From positions 868,001 to 932,000 of the forward strand of contig NZ_JPOO01000003.1 in the NCBI RefSeq assembly GCF_000733925.1: DNA of 64,000 nucleotides, in the 5' to 3' direction. This document shows positions 1 to 9,440 of the stretch, one piece after another; positions within the stretch are counted from its first letter, which is position 1, and each line of letters starts with the position of its first letter. The position numbers and the translations under genes are program-made. The notes under the pieces are model-generated. The model had not been told where the DNA came from. It did no database searches and saw nothing but the letters and a program-made list of their open reading frames with translations. The stretch is from Arenibacter algicola. Its GTDB lineage: Bacteria; Bacteroidota; Bacteroidia; Flavobacteriales; Flavobacteriaceae.

Positions 1-1155
1 TATCGCGGCACCTTCAACAATAACAATACAGATTTTGATTTTGGAATACAGCAACAAAATGGTGACTTTACAAGCGACCCCAACTTTAGCAATGAATTAA
101 ATTACAAGGAATACGTAAATGCAGCCTACACCCAATTGGGCACCAAATTTAACAAATTCAGTATTCTGGGAGGATTGAGAATGGAGGCTTCCGATATAGG
201 AATAGAACTGGTCAATACAAACGAACTTACCAATAAAGATTACGTAAATTGGTTCCCGTCCATATTCCTGGGGTATGAATTCTCCGAAAAAGAACAAGTC
301 ACCTTGAGCTACAGCAAACGACTAAGAAGGCCTTGGTCCAGATTTATCAATCCATTCCCTTCAAGATCCAGCAACACCAATCTTTTTCAAGGAAACCCGG
401 ATTTGGATCCTACGTTTACCGATTCATATGATTTGGGATATTTGAAAAGATGGGATAAGTTTACCTTTACCACCTCCGGATACTTTAATAGGTCTACAGG
501 AGTATTCCAATTTGTTTCCAGGGAAACGGGCGACTTTGTAACCATTGAAAATCCGGACGACCCACAAAATCCCATTGTAGTGCCGGTACAAGTAAGAAGC
601 CCTATAAACTTAGCCACCGAGGAACGTATGGGCATGGAGTTCACTACTACCTATACCCCTAAAAGAAACTGGAGATTGACTTGGAACCTTAATGCTTTCC
701 AAAGGGACTTGAAAGGGGATTTCACCTATATTAACAGTCAGGATGAAGAAATAGTCCAAAATTTTGATGCCAACAACTTCTCCTGGTTTACACGCTTTAG
801 TGCAAAAATACCCTTGCCGGGAAAAATCGATTTTCAGACCAACTTCTTTTATATGGGCCCTTCCGAAGATGCACAAAATACCAATAAGGGCATGTTGAGT
901 TCGGATCTTGGCTTGAGCAAGGATATTTTAAAGGACAAAGGATCCCTAACGTTGAACGTAGGGGACATCTTCAATAGCAGAAAACGTATAACGGATACCA
1001 GAACGGAAAATGTTGCTACCTATAGCGAATTTCAATGGAGGCAAAGGCAAATTACCCTGTCCTTTCAATACAGGTTCAACCAACCTCAAAACAAGAATGA
1101 TAGAAATAGGCAAGGTAGAAGTGGCGGTGGGGAAGATATGGACTTTGAAGGATAA
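1..1155 (+). CDS. Outer-membrane beta-barrel family protein (TonB-receptor-like), 3' part
   Basis: The frame is open from base 1, so only the C-terminal 384 residues are present. They are a run of amphipathic beta strands rich in aromatic and Asn/Thr residues, with strand ends such as FSLG/LSFQYRFN. The tail is Asn/Arg/Gly-rich and ends in acidic residues. This matches the C-terminal barrel of the OMP_b-brl_3 family of Bacteroidota, which resembles TonB-dependent receptors without SusD partners. It would sit in the outer membrane; the substrate cannot be told. The N-terminal carboxypeptidase-regulatory and plug regions would lie upstream of the window. A hairpin at 1175-1212 follows the stop codon. 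The family call is likely; the function is inferred. Confidence 0.75.
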   Translation, partial: YRGTFNNNNTDFDFGIQQQNGDFTSDPNFSNELNYKEYVNAAYTQLGTKFNKFSILGGLRMEASDIGIELVNTNELTNKDYVNWFPSIFLGYEFSEKEQVTLSYSKRLRRPWSRFINPFPSRSSNTNLFQGNPDLDPTFTDSYDLGYLKRWDKFTFTTSGYFNRSTGVFQFVSRETGDFVTIENPDDPQNPIVVPVQVRSPINLATEERMGMEFTTTYTPKRNWRLTWNLNAFQRDLKGDFTYINSQDEEIVQNFDANNFSWFTRFSAKIPLPGKIDFQTNFFYMGPSEDAQNTNKGMLSSDLGLSKDILKDKGSLTLNVGDIFNSRKRITDTRTENVATYSEFQWRQRQITLSFQYRFNQPQNKNDRNRQGRSGGGEDMDFEG

Positions 1156-1174
1156 GAGATTTAAGCATAAACAT

Positions 1175-1212
1175 AAAAGAGGTCGTCTAAAAACTATTTA
1201 GGCGACCTTTTA
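1175..1212. terminator. Hairpin at IS1182 left end / beta-barrel gene 3' end
   Basis: A stem of about 12 bp (AGGTCGTCTA pairing with TAGGCGACCT through one G-U pair) is flanked by A and T runs. It could terminate the beta-barrel gene and also forms the left inverted repeat of the IS. Confidence 0.55.
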
Positions 1213-1296
1213 ATTTTTGGTCTTTTAGGTTTTATTCTGATGTTGTTCGTTTAAACAGGCAATAATTGGCTGATTAAAAGTTTAGCAAAGCGACCT

Positions 1297-2841
1297 TTAC
1301 ATCGCCAAACTCACTTTTTTAAGGTTATGTGCCATTGCAATGAGCCCTATTTCCGTTTCCACCTTATCAAGACCTCTTAGCATGAACCTTTTAAAGTTCA
1401 TATTTTGCTTTATGTTGCCAAAAACCGCCTCCACATCCCAGCATCTTTGTTTTCTGTGGGCGATTCCTTCTGGATCCAATAATTTTCGTTTTGCCTTTGC
1501 CTTGAGTCTGGCCAGCTTGTGGTTTCTCTCTACTATGCGGTTGCCCTTTGATCTATGGCACAGGCTTCTGAGCTGACAGCCTGCACAGTTCTTGGCCTGG
1601 TACCTATTTATTTTTTGTTCATATCCGGTAGCGGTCTTTTTTAAATAGCTCCCTATGTTTTCCATGGGCTGTCCCATCGGGCAATAATAGGTGTCCGTTT
1701 CATTGTTGTAAAAGAGATTGTCCGCTGCAAATGGCCTTTTCTGCTTTCCACGTTTTTCATCCAACTGTTCTTTATGGAAGTAGTTATACTTTACAAATGC
1801 ATCAATATCGTTCTCATGGAGATAGGTGTAGTTTTCTTCGCTTCCATAGCCTGCATCGGCCGTTAGTGCCCTGGGCGGTTTTCCGTAACCTTTTATAAAG
1901 TCTTCGGTATGGTCGATAAGTGTGGTGGTGTCCGCGGTGGTCTGTGCAAGGGTGTAGTTTGCTATGAACTGATTGTTGGTGGCCGCCTGTAGATTGTAGC
2001 CGGGCTTGAGCTGTCCATTGAGCATATGGTCCTCTTTCATCCTCATAAAGGTGGCGTCGGGATCCGTCTTGCTCATAGAGCTGCGTCCGCCCATCTGTTG
2101 CTCGTACCTGTTGTACTTGGCGATATTCTTTGGCCAGTTCTTCTTGGCGTAACCGAGCTTTTGTTTTACCTTTTTATCGATGTCCTTTCCTTTAAGTGCC
2201 TGGTCGATCTTGTCGATTGTCCGTGATACCTGGTCAGGATCTATTGCTTCAAAGTTGTCCGGTCCGTTGGGCCTTTGTTCCTCTTCGGCATAGACCGTCT
2301 CCACATACCTCCATAGCTCTTTTAGTTGTTTCTCGATACGGGAACGTGAGGTCTTGACACTTTTTCCCCACACAAAAGTATAACGGTTGGCATTGGCCTC
2401 GATCTTGGTGCCATCGACATAGATTTCCTTTAAGCTCAAATAGCCCTGTTCTGCCAGCAGTATCACAACTTGGTTAAAGATCTTTTTGAACTTCCCCTTG
2501 AGTTTGCCCGAGCGAAAATTGCTGATGGTGTTATGGTCGGGCCGGATACAGCCGCTGAGCCACATAAAGTGGACATTCTCGCCCAAAGCCTGTTCGATCT
2601 TACGGGAGGAATAGAGGTTGCGAAGGTAGGCGTAGATCAAAATTTTGAGCAGGTCCCGGGGATGGTAGCTCGAGGTACCGCCCCCTTTATAGGTGTTTTC
2701 AATGGAGCGGATATCTATCCGGTCCAAAATGCTGTTGACGATACGTACTGGGTGATTCTCGGGAACAAGATCATCATAACTGGGTGGGAGAAGACTCAAT
2801 TGCGCCTGACTATTGGTCTTCCAAACGACATTGCTTTTCAT
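1297..2841 (-). CDS. IS1182 family transposase
   Basis: The 514-residue protein has the N-terminal DUF772-type domain of IS1182/IS5-like transposases (residues about 15-130, with the SYHPRDLLKILIYAYL stretch). A DDE catalytic core follows: YVDGTKIEANANRYTF near residue 145, then LTADAGYGSEENY near residue 310. A Cys-rich segment, CAGCQLRSLCHRS, lies near residue 420, and there is a C-terminal YREK-like region around VEAVFGNIKQN. The reading frame is intact and of normal length, so the element may still be active. It is antisense to the flanking beta-barrel gene. Confidence 0.93.
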   Translation of the reverse strand: MKSNVVWKTNSQAQLSLLPPSYDDLVPENHPVRIVNSILDRIDIRSIENTYKGGGTSSYHPRDLLKILIYAYLRNLYSSRKIEQALGENVHFMWLSGCIRPDHNTISNFRSGKLKGKFKKIFNQVVILLAEQGYLSLKEIYVDGTKIEANANRYTFVWGKSVKTSRSRIEKQLKELWRYVETVYAEEEQRPNGPDNFEAIDPDQVSRTIDKIDQALKGKDIDKKVKQKLGYAKKNWPKNIAKYNRYEQQMGGRSSMSKTDPDATFMRMKEDHMLNGQLKPGYNLQAATNNQFIANYTLAQTTADTTTLIDHTEDFIKGYGKPPRALTADAGYGSEENYTYLHENDIDAFVKYNYFHKEQLDEKRGKQKRPFAADNLFYNNETDTYYCPMGQPMENIGSYLKKTATGYEQKINRYQAKNCAGCQLRSLCHRSKGNRIVERNHKLARLKAKAKRKLLDPEGIAHRKQRCWDVEAVFGNIKQNMNFKRFMLRGLDKVETEIGLIAMAHNLKKVSLAM

Positions 2842-2948
2842 ACCATTAAGATAAGAAAATCAATATTTTTTTTAAAATCCTAAACAAAAAAAAAGAGACT
2901 GCCTTTTTAGACAGCCTCTTTTACTTATTATATATAGTCGTCTTAACC

Positions 2949-3122
2949 CTATTGGTTACGTTTCGCTTTTTTAGCTTCGCGCTTTTCTTTCAATATCTCC
3001 AAGATAGAACCTCCTATCCAGTAAGGAATTACAAAAGTCAACAAAAAAATCATCAACCAAAACCCGATGGTCAAGATGGTCAAAAATGCTAAAAACCCTA
3101 AATATTGGTCAAAATCGAACAT
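2949..3122 (-). CDS. Small single-pass membrane protein, function unknown
   Basis: This 57-residue frame starts with ATG at 3122. It begins MFDFDQYLGF, continues with a strongly hydrophobic stretch of about 25 residues (FLTILTIGFWLMIFLLTFVI), and ends in a basic, Lys/Arg-rich tail (EILKEKREAKKAKRNQ). This is the layout of a small inner-membrane protein with a cytoplasmic positive tail. It lies between the IS and the QEGLA peptidase on the same strand. I do not recognise a family. Coding is supported only by the sensible membrane-protein composition and the ATG start. Confidence 0.55.
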   Translation of the reverse strand: MFDFDQYLGFLAFLTILTIGFWLMIFLLTFVIPYWIGGSILEILKEKREAKKAKRNQ

Positions 3123-3297
3123 GATTGCTATGTTTTTTTAATGGTGGTACAAAGATATCAAAATCTAAGTTATTATTCCAAGGGCTCTTTAAAATAATTT
3201 AACTTTAATTTACAACCTTCTTAGACCAATCTACATATTTACTAACGCTGGCCTGCCTGCTTATGCCCAACCAAAGGAAACATAACTTTCCTATCAC

Positions 3298-4473
3298 TTA
3301 TTTCAAATTATCCAATATAAAATCCAAGGAAGAGTTCTTATTGCAATTGCGCTCAAAGGCCACATTGTTATGTGTTAAATCATTTGCCAAGCCCAAGTCT
3401 TTAAATCGGTTTATTGTGGCCTCAGATTCCATAGTAACCTTGCCTGTTAGCAGAGCATCCATAGACAAGCCGTTTTTATGTCTTTTATAAATCTTTTTCA
3501 ATCCGCTTAGATACAGGCGGTCCTTTGTAAATCCCCCTCCTCTGTGGACCCGCATGGCTATGGTAAAGGCTTTGTTCCTATCCAATTTGTATTGCCCGTG
3601 CAGCATGTCGAAGGTATCCGAAAAACTATATCCTTTAATCAAACTATCGGAAGCCAAGACCCTGTAAGCCAATTCCTTTAATCTTTTCAAGCTTAGCGCC
3701 CCACTCATATATTCACTAAACACCGCCAAACCCTCTTGGGTTTCCACGTTTTTTGGAAAACCATTGGAAAAGACTTTTAATGGCTGCATCATGCCATTGT
3801 AGGTAGTTACCAAATGCACTCCAATCTCATGATTGGCCAAAGTAAGCAGTTGGTTTCTGCTAAAAATAGTATTTTTCTTAATTAGGAGAGATTGGGTATT
3901 ATTGCTCACCATAGCATCTGCGGCAATACTATTGGAAAAGGAAATGTTCAAAGGAAAATTATATTGCTGTACAAACTCTTCAAAATAAACCTTGGCATCC
4001 TCCGGGGTATATATTTTTTCCATGTCCTCGGTATCCGGCTCATCAGCCAAGTGTAGAATAAACCTGGCATTTTGAACATCTTTCTCCGTAGGAGTACCGT
4101 AAACCCTAAGGGAATTGTAATAGAATTTTTTATTCTGGCCAATAGTCTCGATACACTGTATCATATTGGCATAGTAATACACTACCTCCTGATAAAATTT
4201 ACGTATTTGTTCGTCCTTTATGCGCTCCAAGCGCTGGGAGAAGAACAAACGGTTTAGTTTATATGGGTCGAACTGTAATTTTTTATACTTAAATATGGGT
4301 TCATCCACATACTTGGATGAAAAAAACCGATGTTTTTCCTTTTCAATATTTAAGGGGTTTAAATAGGTGAGCAATTCAATTTTTTTCACCAACCTGTCAA
4401 GGTTGCCATCTATGGCAAATACATTGGGATACTCCTGTATAATTTCCCTGCTCATTTCTTGCTTTAACATCAC
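3298..4473 (-). CDS. DUF1704 / QEGLA-motif metallopeptidase-like protein
   Basis: The 391-residue protein carries HEIGVH at residues 215-220 and QEGLA at 246-250. These are the signature of the DUF1704 'flavohemoglobin expression-modulating QEGLA motif' family, related to MATCAP-type tyrosine carboxypeptidases. The two His would bind zinc with the Glu of QEGLA as a further ligand (family knowledge). It is cytoplasmic, with no signal peptide. The N-terminal 100 residues are charged and helical. It is shorter than the roughly 600-residue members, so it is a single-domain form. The N-terminus could instead start at Met7. The natural substrate is not known. Confidence 0.82.
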   Translation of the reverse strand: MMLKQEMSREIIQEYPNVFAIDGNLDRLVKKIELLTYLNPLNIEKEKHRFFSSKYVDEPIFKYKKLQFDPYKLNRLFFSQRLERIKDEQIRKFYQEVVYYYANMIQCIETIGQNKKFYYNSLRVYGTPTEKDVQNARFILHLADEPDTEDMEKIYTPEDAKVYFEEFVQQYNFPLNISFSNSIAADAMVSNNTQSLLIKKNTIFSRNQLLTLANHEIGVHLVTTYNGMMQPLKVFSNGFPKNVETQEGLAVFSEYMSGALSLKRLKELAYRVLASDSLIKGYSFSDTFDMLHGQYKLDRNKAFTIAMRVHRGGGFTKDRLYLSGLKKIYKRHKNGLSMDALLTGKVTMESEATINRFKDLGLANDLTHNNVAFERNCNKNSSLDFILDNLK

Positions 4474-4507
4474 AACTATTATTTATTGCACCTCCTTGAG
4501 GTTCTAA

Positions 4508-5800
4508 TTATTTAGGGATATCATTCAATTTCCCTACGGATTTTGCAACTACCACAGACACCATGGCGTCACCCGTTACGTTTATTACTGTTCTGGCCAT
4601 ATCCAAAGGTCGGTCTACCGCAAAGATCAAGGCAAGGCCTACTGCCAGCTTATCACTGGGAAACCCTATGGATTCCAAAACAATTACCAACATTACCATT
4701 CCAGCTCCCGGTACTGCGGCAGAACCTATGGAAGCCAAAAGAGCTGTTAATATTATCATTAATTGGTCTGTAATCTCCAAATGATGCCCCAAGGCCTGGG
4801 AAATAAAAACTGCCGCTACGCCCTGATAAAGACTGGTTCCGTCCATATTGACAGTAGCTCCAACTGGGAGTACAAAACTGGCAACCTCCTTGTCCACACC
4901 CAACTCATTCTCTACCCTTTCCATGGTCAAGGGAAGTGTTGCCGCACTGGAGCTGGTCGAAAATGCCAAAAGTTGTGCCGGACTAATGGCCTTTAAAAAC
5001 CAAATGGGATTTTTTCTGGCTACCAATGTCAATACGGTACAGTAAAAAACAATCATTAGAAAAAGCCCTAAAATAACAACTCCTGCATATTTAACCAATG
5101 CCAGTAATAAATCTGGATCTCCGGAGCTGACCACTACATTGGCCAATAGGGCAAATACGGCCAAGGGTGCTGTTAACATAATTAAATCGACCATTTTCAA
5201 TACCGCATCGTTCAGGGAATCAAAAAGAGTCTTTAAAGGTTGTGCCTTGGCTTCCCCAATTAGCAACATGGATACCCCTAGAAATACAGAAAAAAATATT
5301 ACCTGGAGCATTAGTTTATTATCGCTCATTGCACTAAAGGCATTTTCCGGTACCATATCCAATAAAAACTGTAATGGGCCGGATTCCTTTTGCAAGGAAG
5401 CTTCTGCCAGTTTAGCCTGTACACCTTGCCGACCTACATATTCATTGGTAATCCTTGCAACGGTTTCCTCGGAGATACCTTTGCCAGGGGAAAAAATATT
5501 GACCAGCACCAAACCTATAATAATTGCCACTATAGTGGTAGTGATAAATAAGGTTACGGAACGGAAACCAATAGTTTTAAATTGGGCAATATCCTTTAAA
5601 TCTGAAATCCCTTTGATTATCGAAGCCAAAATTAAGGGAATGGCGATAAGTTTCAGTAGGTTGATAAAGATAATGCCAAACGGATTGATCCAATTTTGAA
5701 TGAACAGCTTACCTCCCGATGTATATAGCATTAATACCCCAAAAAGCAATCCCAAAAGCATACCAATTAGGATTCGCCAGTGCAAGGCAAGTTTTTTCAT
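4508..5800 (-). CDS. Dicarboxylate/amino acid:cation symporter (DAACS family)
   Basis: The 430-residue integral membrane protein has the sodium:dicarboxylate symporter fold. The Ser-rich re-entrant loop (LLAFSTSSSAATLPLTMERVE) and the NMDGTSLYQ cation-binding motif are both intact. A glycine-rich GSAAVPGAGMVML and VDRPLDMARTVINVTGD follow in the C-terminal half. By homology to GltP/GltPh it would import aspartate, glutamate or C4-dicarboxylates with Na+ or H+. It is a tandem paralog of the next gene upstream, 114 bp apart. The substrate cannot be assigned. A TATTTTTG box on the minus strand at 5858-5865 may be its own promoter. Confidence 0.92.
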   Translation of the reverse strand: MKKLALHWRILIGMLLGLLFGVLMLYTSGGKLFIQNWINPFGIIFINLLKLIAIPLILASIIKGISDLKDIAQFKTIGFRSVTLFITTTIVAIIIGLVLVNIFSPGKGISEETVARITNEYVGRQGVQAKLAEASLQKESGPLQFLLDMVPENAFSAMSDNKLMLQVIFFSVFLGVSMLLIGEAKAQPLKTLFDSLNDAVLKMVDLIMLTAPLAVFALLANVVVSSGDPDLLLALVKYAGVVILGLFLMIVFYCTVLTLVARKNPIWFLKAISPAQLLAFSTSSSAATLPLTMERVENELGVDKEVASFVLPVGATVNMDGTSLYQGVAAVFISQALGHHLEITDQLMIILTALLASIGSAAVPGAGMVMLVIVLESIGFPSDKLAVGLALIFAVDRPLDMARTVINVTGDAMVSVVVAKSVGKLNDIPK

Positions 5801-5914
5801 AAGTCCAATTAAGATTGCGCTAAATTATGTGAACAATCAATTGGATTTACAAAGCAACAAAAATAATTTTCGCCATCTGAACTTGCATTGGATTCTGCAA
5901 TAATGAAGTTTTCG

Positions 5915-7222
5915 TTATTTTGACGGCTTGTAATGATCGCTCCATTCCTTGACCTTGGGTTCCCCTAATTTATCTACAGACTTTGCCACCATCATGGATA
6001 CCGCGGCATCTCCGGTGACATTAACTACAGTTCTACACATATCCAAAGGCCTGTCTACAGCAAAGATCAATGCCAGTCCGGCTTCCGGAATCCCAGCTTG
6101 GGCCAAAACAATGACAAGCATCACCATCCCTGCTCCCGGTACGGCGGCACTGCCTATGGAAGCCAAGGTGGCAGTAACTATGATTCCCAATTGGGCTCCA
6201 AAACTAAGATCCATACCAAAAGCTTGTGCAATAAATACCGCTGCAACAGCCTGATAAAGACTGGTACCGTCCATATTTATAGTGGCCCCAATGGGCAATA
6301 CAAAACTGGCAACCTCTTCCTCTACCCCTAAATGCTCCTCTACCCTTTCCATGGTCACAGGTAGTGTGGCAGCACTTGAGCTGGTAGAAAACGCCAGTAA
6401 TTGTGCAGGAGAAATTCCGTTTACAAAAAATGAGGGCTTGCGTTTGGTAAATATCCATACAAAGGAAATATAAACACCTATCATCAAGATCAATCCCAAT
6501 AGAACACTGATCGAATACCATCCAAGTGCCTTAAATAGATCCAAACTGGGAGATTCCACCACCAGAGCCGCCAACAAGGCAAAAACACCATAGGGAGCGG
6601 CCAACATAATCAAATCTATCAACTTAAGAATTACCTCATTGAAGCCATCGAAAAATTTCTTTACCGGATCGGCCTGCTCTGCCGGTATCAAAATCAGTCC
6701 CACGCCAAAGAAAATAGCAAAAAAGATGACCTGTAACATATTGCCATTGTCACCAGCTGCCGCAAAAATATTGCTGGGCACCAAATCTTCCAAGGCCCTT
6801 AATGGTCCAGACTCCTTCTGTTCGTTGGCCTGGGATATTTTGGAATCGGCATCTCCTTTATAGTTTTCCACCAATTCGTTCCTGGTCTCTTCAGAAATAG
6901 AGGATCCGGGTTTTATTATATTCACTATGGTGAGTCCGATGGAAACGGCAATAACAGTAGTTATAATGTAAATTCCGATGGTCCTCCCCCCCATTTTTGA
7001 AAGTTTGGAAATATCCTTTAAATCGGAAACTCCTTTGATCAAGGAAGCCAATATCAACGGAACCGCAATGAGCTTTAAAGAATTAATAAAAATATTCCCA
7101 AAGGGTTTAATCCAATCGGAGACAATTTTGGGGCCCCAATCAAACTGAAACATGGCCAAAGCAAAAAGGACTCCGCCCAGCATTCCCAAAATAATTTGCC
7201 AATGCAATTCCAACTTCCTCAT
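5915..7222 (-). CDS. Dicarboxylate/amino acid:cation symporter (DAACS family), paralog
   Basis: The 435-residue paralog of the adjacent gene is closely similar through the core. It has STSSSAATLPVTMERVE, NMDGTSLYQAVAAVFI and VDRPLDMCRTVVNVTGDAAV. The C-terminal tail differs (KVKEWSDHYKPSK). Both copies keep all visible signature motifs, so both are probably functional and may differ in substrate or expression. It lies between aroC upstream (63 bp) and the second symporter, all on the minus strand. The N-terminus, MRKLELHWQIILGMLGG, aligns with the paralog start and supports the chosen ATG. Confidence 0.92.
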   Translation of the reverse strand: MRKLELHWQIILGMLGGVLFALAMFQFDWGPKIVSDWIKPFGNIFINSLKLIAVPLILASLIKGVSDLKDISKLSKMGGRTIGIYIITTVIAVSIGLTIVNIIKPGSSISEETRNELVENYKGDADSKISQANEQKESGPLRALEDLVPSNIFAAAGDNGNMLQVIFFAIFFGVGLILIPAEQADPVKKFFDGFNEVILKLIDLIMLAAPYGVFALLAALVVESPSLDLFKALGWYSISVLLGLILMIGVYISFVWIFTKRKPSFFVNGISPAQLLAFSTSSSAATLPVTMERVEEHLGVEEEVASFVLPIGATINMDGTSLYQAVAAVFIAQAFGMDLSFGAQLGIIVTATLASIGSAAVPGAGMVMLVIVLAQAGIPEAGLALIFAVDRPLDMCRTVVNVTGDAAVSMMVAKSVDKLGEPKVKEWSDHYKPSK

Positions 7223-7285
7223 AAAAACAATGATTTAGATTGGAAAGATAGTATTTTGTGGTGCAAAGCACCAAAAAATATAAGG

Positions 7286-8350
7286 CTATAATTTAATAGT
7301 CCTGTTCAGCAAAGTATAATCTGCCATTACCAAGGCCGCCATAGCCTCAACAATTGGCACTGCTCTGGGCACTACACATGGGTCATGCCTACCCTTGCCC
7401 TGGGTGCTTACTTTGTTTCCTTCCTTGTCTATGGTATCATAGGCCTGAATAACAGTAGCAACGGGCTTAAAGGCAATATTGAAGTAAATATCCATTCCGT
7501 TACTTATACCTCCCTGAATACCTCCACTGTGATTGGTCTTGGTACTACCATCGGTATTGAACTGATCGTTATGTGCACTCCCCTTCATTTTTACCCCTTC
7601 AAATCCACTACCGTACTCAAAACCTTTAACGGCGTTAATAGATAGCATGGCCTTCCCCAGTTCTGCATGTAGTTTATCAAAAACTGGTTCTCCCAAGCCT
7701 ACAGGAATATTTTGGATAACGCAGGTAATTACCCCTCCAACTGTGTCACCTTCCTTTTTTATTTTTTTAATATACTCCTCCATTTTTGCCGCGGTGGTGG
7801 TATCCGGACATCGTACGGGATTGGATTCGATAAGTGAAAAATCGAGTTCCTGATAACTTTTGTTCAAGGAAAGCTCGCCCACTTGGGAAACGTAGGCATT
7901 TATTTTCATGTCGCCCAGGAATTGTTTGGCGATGGCTCCTGCAACTACCCTACTGGCAGTTTCCCTGGCCGAACTTCTTCCTCCTCCGCGATAATCCCTG
8001 AAACCATATTTTTGATCGTATACATAATCGGCATGTGAAGGTCTATAAGAGTCCTTTATATGCGAATAATCATGTGATTTTTGATTGGTATTGTGTATGG
8101 CAAACCCTATAGGTGTACCTGTGGTCTTCCCTTCAAAAATTCCGGAGTAAAACTCCACGGTATCGGGTTCCTTTCGTTGGGTTACGATGGCCGATTGACC
8201 GGGTTTACGTCTGTCCAGATCTTCCTGAATGGCCTCTAGGTTCAATTCAATTCCTGCTGGACAACCATCCAGTACGCCGCCGATGGCCACACCGTGAGAT
8301 TCTCCAAACGTAGATAGTTTAAAAAGGGTTCCAAAAGTATTTCCTGCCAT
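7286..8350 (-). CDS. aroC: Chorismate synthase
   Basis: The 354-residue enzyme converts 5-enolpyruvylshikimate-3-phosphate to chorismate with reduced FMN, the last step of the shikimate pathway. The signatures are GNTFGTLFKLSTFGESHG at the N-terminus, YRGGGRSSARETASRVVAGAIAKQFL (two of the three Pfam motifs), GKGRHDPCVVPRAVPIVEAM near the C-terminus, and the NHSGGIQGGISNG segment. Length and motifs are normal. It appears to be transcribed from its own promoter, with a TACCTTTG box on the minus strand at 8411-8418. It is cytoplasmic. Confidence 0.97.
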   Translation of the reverse strand: MAGNTFGTLFKLSTFGESHGVAIGGVLDGCPAGIELNLEAIQEDLDRRKPGQSAIVTQRKEPDTVEFYSGIFEGKTTGTPIGFAIHNTNQKSHDYSHIKDSYRPSHADYVYDQKYGFRDYRGGGRSSARETASRVVAGAIAKQFLGDMKINAYVSQVGELSLNKSYQELDFSLIESNPVRCPDTTTAAKMEEYIKKIKKEGDTVGGVITCVIQNIPVGLGEPVFDKLHAELGKAMLSINAVKGFEYGSGFEGVKMKGSAHNDQFNTDGSTKTNHSGGIQGGISNGMDIYFNIAFKPVATVIQAYDTIDKEGNKVSTQGKGRHDPCVVPRAVPIVEAMAALVMADYTLLNRTIKL

Positions 8351-8410
8351 GTTTGTAGTTAAAATTTGTAGTTATGAAATGGTTTTAGAGGGCATTTCAA
8401 CTCAAAGATC

Positions 8411-8418
8411 CAAAGGTA
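8411..8418 (-). promoter_or_regulatory. Putative -7 box for aroC
   Basis: The minus strand reads TACCTTTG, a match to the Bacteroidota -7 consensus TAnnTTTG, 61 bp upstream of the aroC start. No clear -33 TTG was identified. Confidence 0.35.
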
Positions 8419-8579
8419 AATCTTAAAACAGAGATACGAAAATAGAAACCTTGCATATTGCAAATTAAAACAGAATTGGATCAACTTAATGTAAACTTAA
8501 CTATTTCCTTATCCTAATTTGATTTTGCCTTCACCTTAAATTTAAATCCAAAGGTTTAATTTGAGAAAATTCCACCTCC

Positions 8580-9440
8580 GTGAAAAAACGACAAATAGAA
8601 TTGGTAGTTATTTCAGACGTGCATTTAGGAACTTTCGGTTGCCATGCTGATGAACTACTGGCCTATTTGAACAGTATAAATCCTAAAACACTTATATTAA
8701 ACGGCGATATTGTTGATATCTGGCAATTTAGCAAGAAATATTTCCCTGCCACACACCTAAAAGTGCTGAGAAAAATTATGGGAATGGCCACTAATGGTAC
8801 CGAAGTGTACTACATTGTTGGGAACCACGATGAAAGGCTTCGTAGATTCTGTGGCACATCATTAGGTAATATCCATTTTGTAGATCAGTTGACGCTGGAA
8901 TTAAATGGTAAAAGGGCATGGTTCTTTCACGGTGATGTTTTTGATATATCCATGCAAAATGCAAAATGGGTAGCCAAACTGGGAAGACATGGCTACAGTC
9001 TATTAATCGTGATTAACAGAAACATTAATTGGATCTTGGGCAAATTGGGGCGCGAGAAATATTCCCTTTCAAAAAGAATTAAGAACAGCGTAAAAGGTGC
9101 TGTTGGATTTATCCAAAATTTTGAACATACCGCAAAGGAATTGGCCATCGACAAGAACTATGATTATGTGATCTGCGGTCACATCCATCAACCTAAAAAA
9201 GAAATTTTTGAAAGTGAACAAGGCAAATGCACCTATTTAAATTCCGGGGATTGGGTAGAAAATCTTACAGCCCTGGAATACACCTTTAAACGTTGGAAAA
9301 TATATAGATATAGTGCAGATAAACTTTCTCCTTTCTTTGCAGATGAAGAACTCAAGGGTATGGACATCCATGAATTGCTGGCCGCCACATCCATTACTGT
9401 TAAGCCTCCCCAAAAAACAACCAAAAAAGCAAAAATCTAA
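8580..9440 (+). CDS. LpxH-like UDP-2,3-diacylglucosamine diphosphatase / metallophosphoesterase
   Basis: This is a 286-residue calcineurin-like phosphoesterase. The metal-binding motifs are in order: ISDVHLG (Asp13, His15), LNGDIVD (Asp43), GNHDE (82-85), FHGD near residue 118 and CGHIHQP near residue 200. The pattern and length fit the LpxH/YbbF branch, which cleaves UDP-2,3-diacylglucosamine in lipid A synthesis. Flavobacteria often have several homologs, so the exact substrate is inferred. The start is GTG at 8580; no ATG lies upstream in frame close enough, and VKKRQIELVVISD is the expected N-terminus. The C-terminus ends in a Lys-rich tail. Confidence 0.85.
   Translation: MKKRQIELVVISDVHLGTFGCHADELLAYLNSINPKTLILNGDIVDIWQFSKKYFPATHLKVLRKIMGMATNGTEVYYIVGNHDERLRRFCGTSLGNIHFVDQLTLELNGKRAWFFHGDVFDISMQNAKWVAKLGRHGYSLLIVINRNINWILGKLGREKYSLSKRIKNSVKGAVGFIQNFEHTAKELAIDKNYDYVICGHIHQPKKEIFESEQGKCTYLNSGDWVENLTALEYTFKRWKIYRYSADKLSPFFADEELKGMDIHELLAATSITVKPPQKTTKKAKI

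Larger units (their letters stand above)
1175..2922 (-). mobile_element. IS1182-type insertion sequence
   Basis: A 514-residue DDE transposase gene lies between 19-bp imperfect inverted repeats, at 1175-1193 and 2904-2922, that match at 17 of 19 positions. Both ends also fold into hairpins of the AGAGGCTGTCT type. The total length of about 1.75 kb is normal for the IS1182 family. I see no clear target duplication. The ends are inferred from the inverted repeats alone. Confidence 0.65.
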
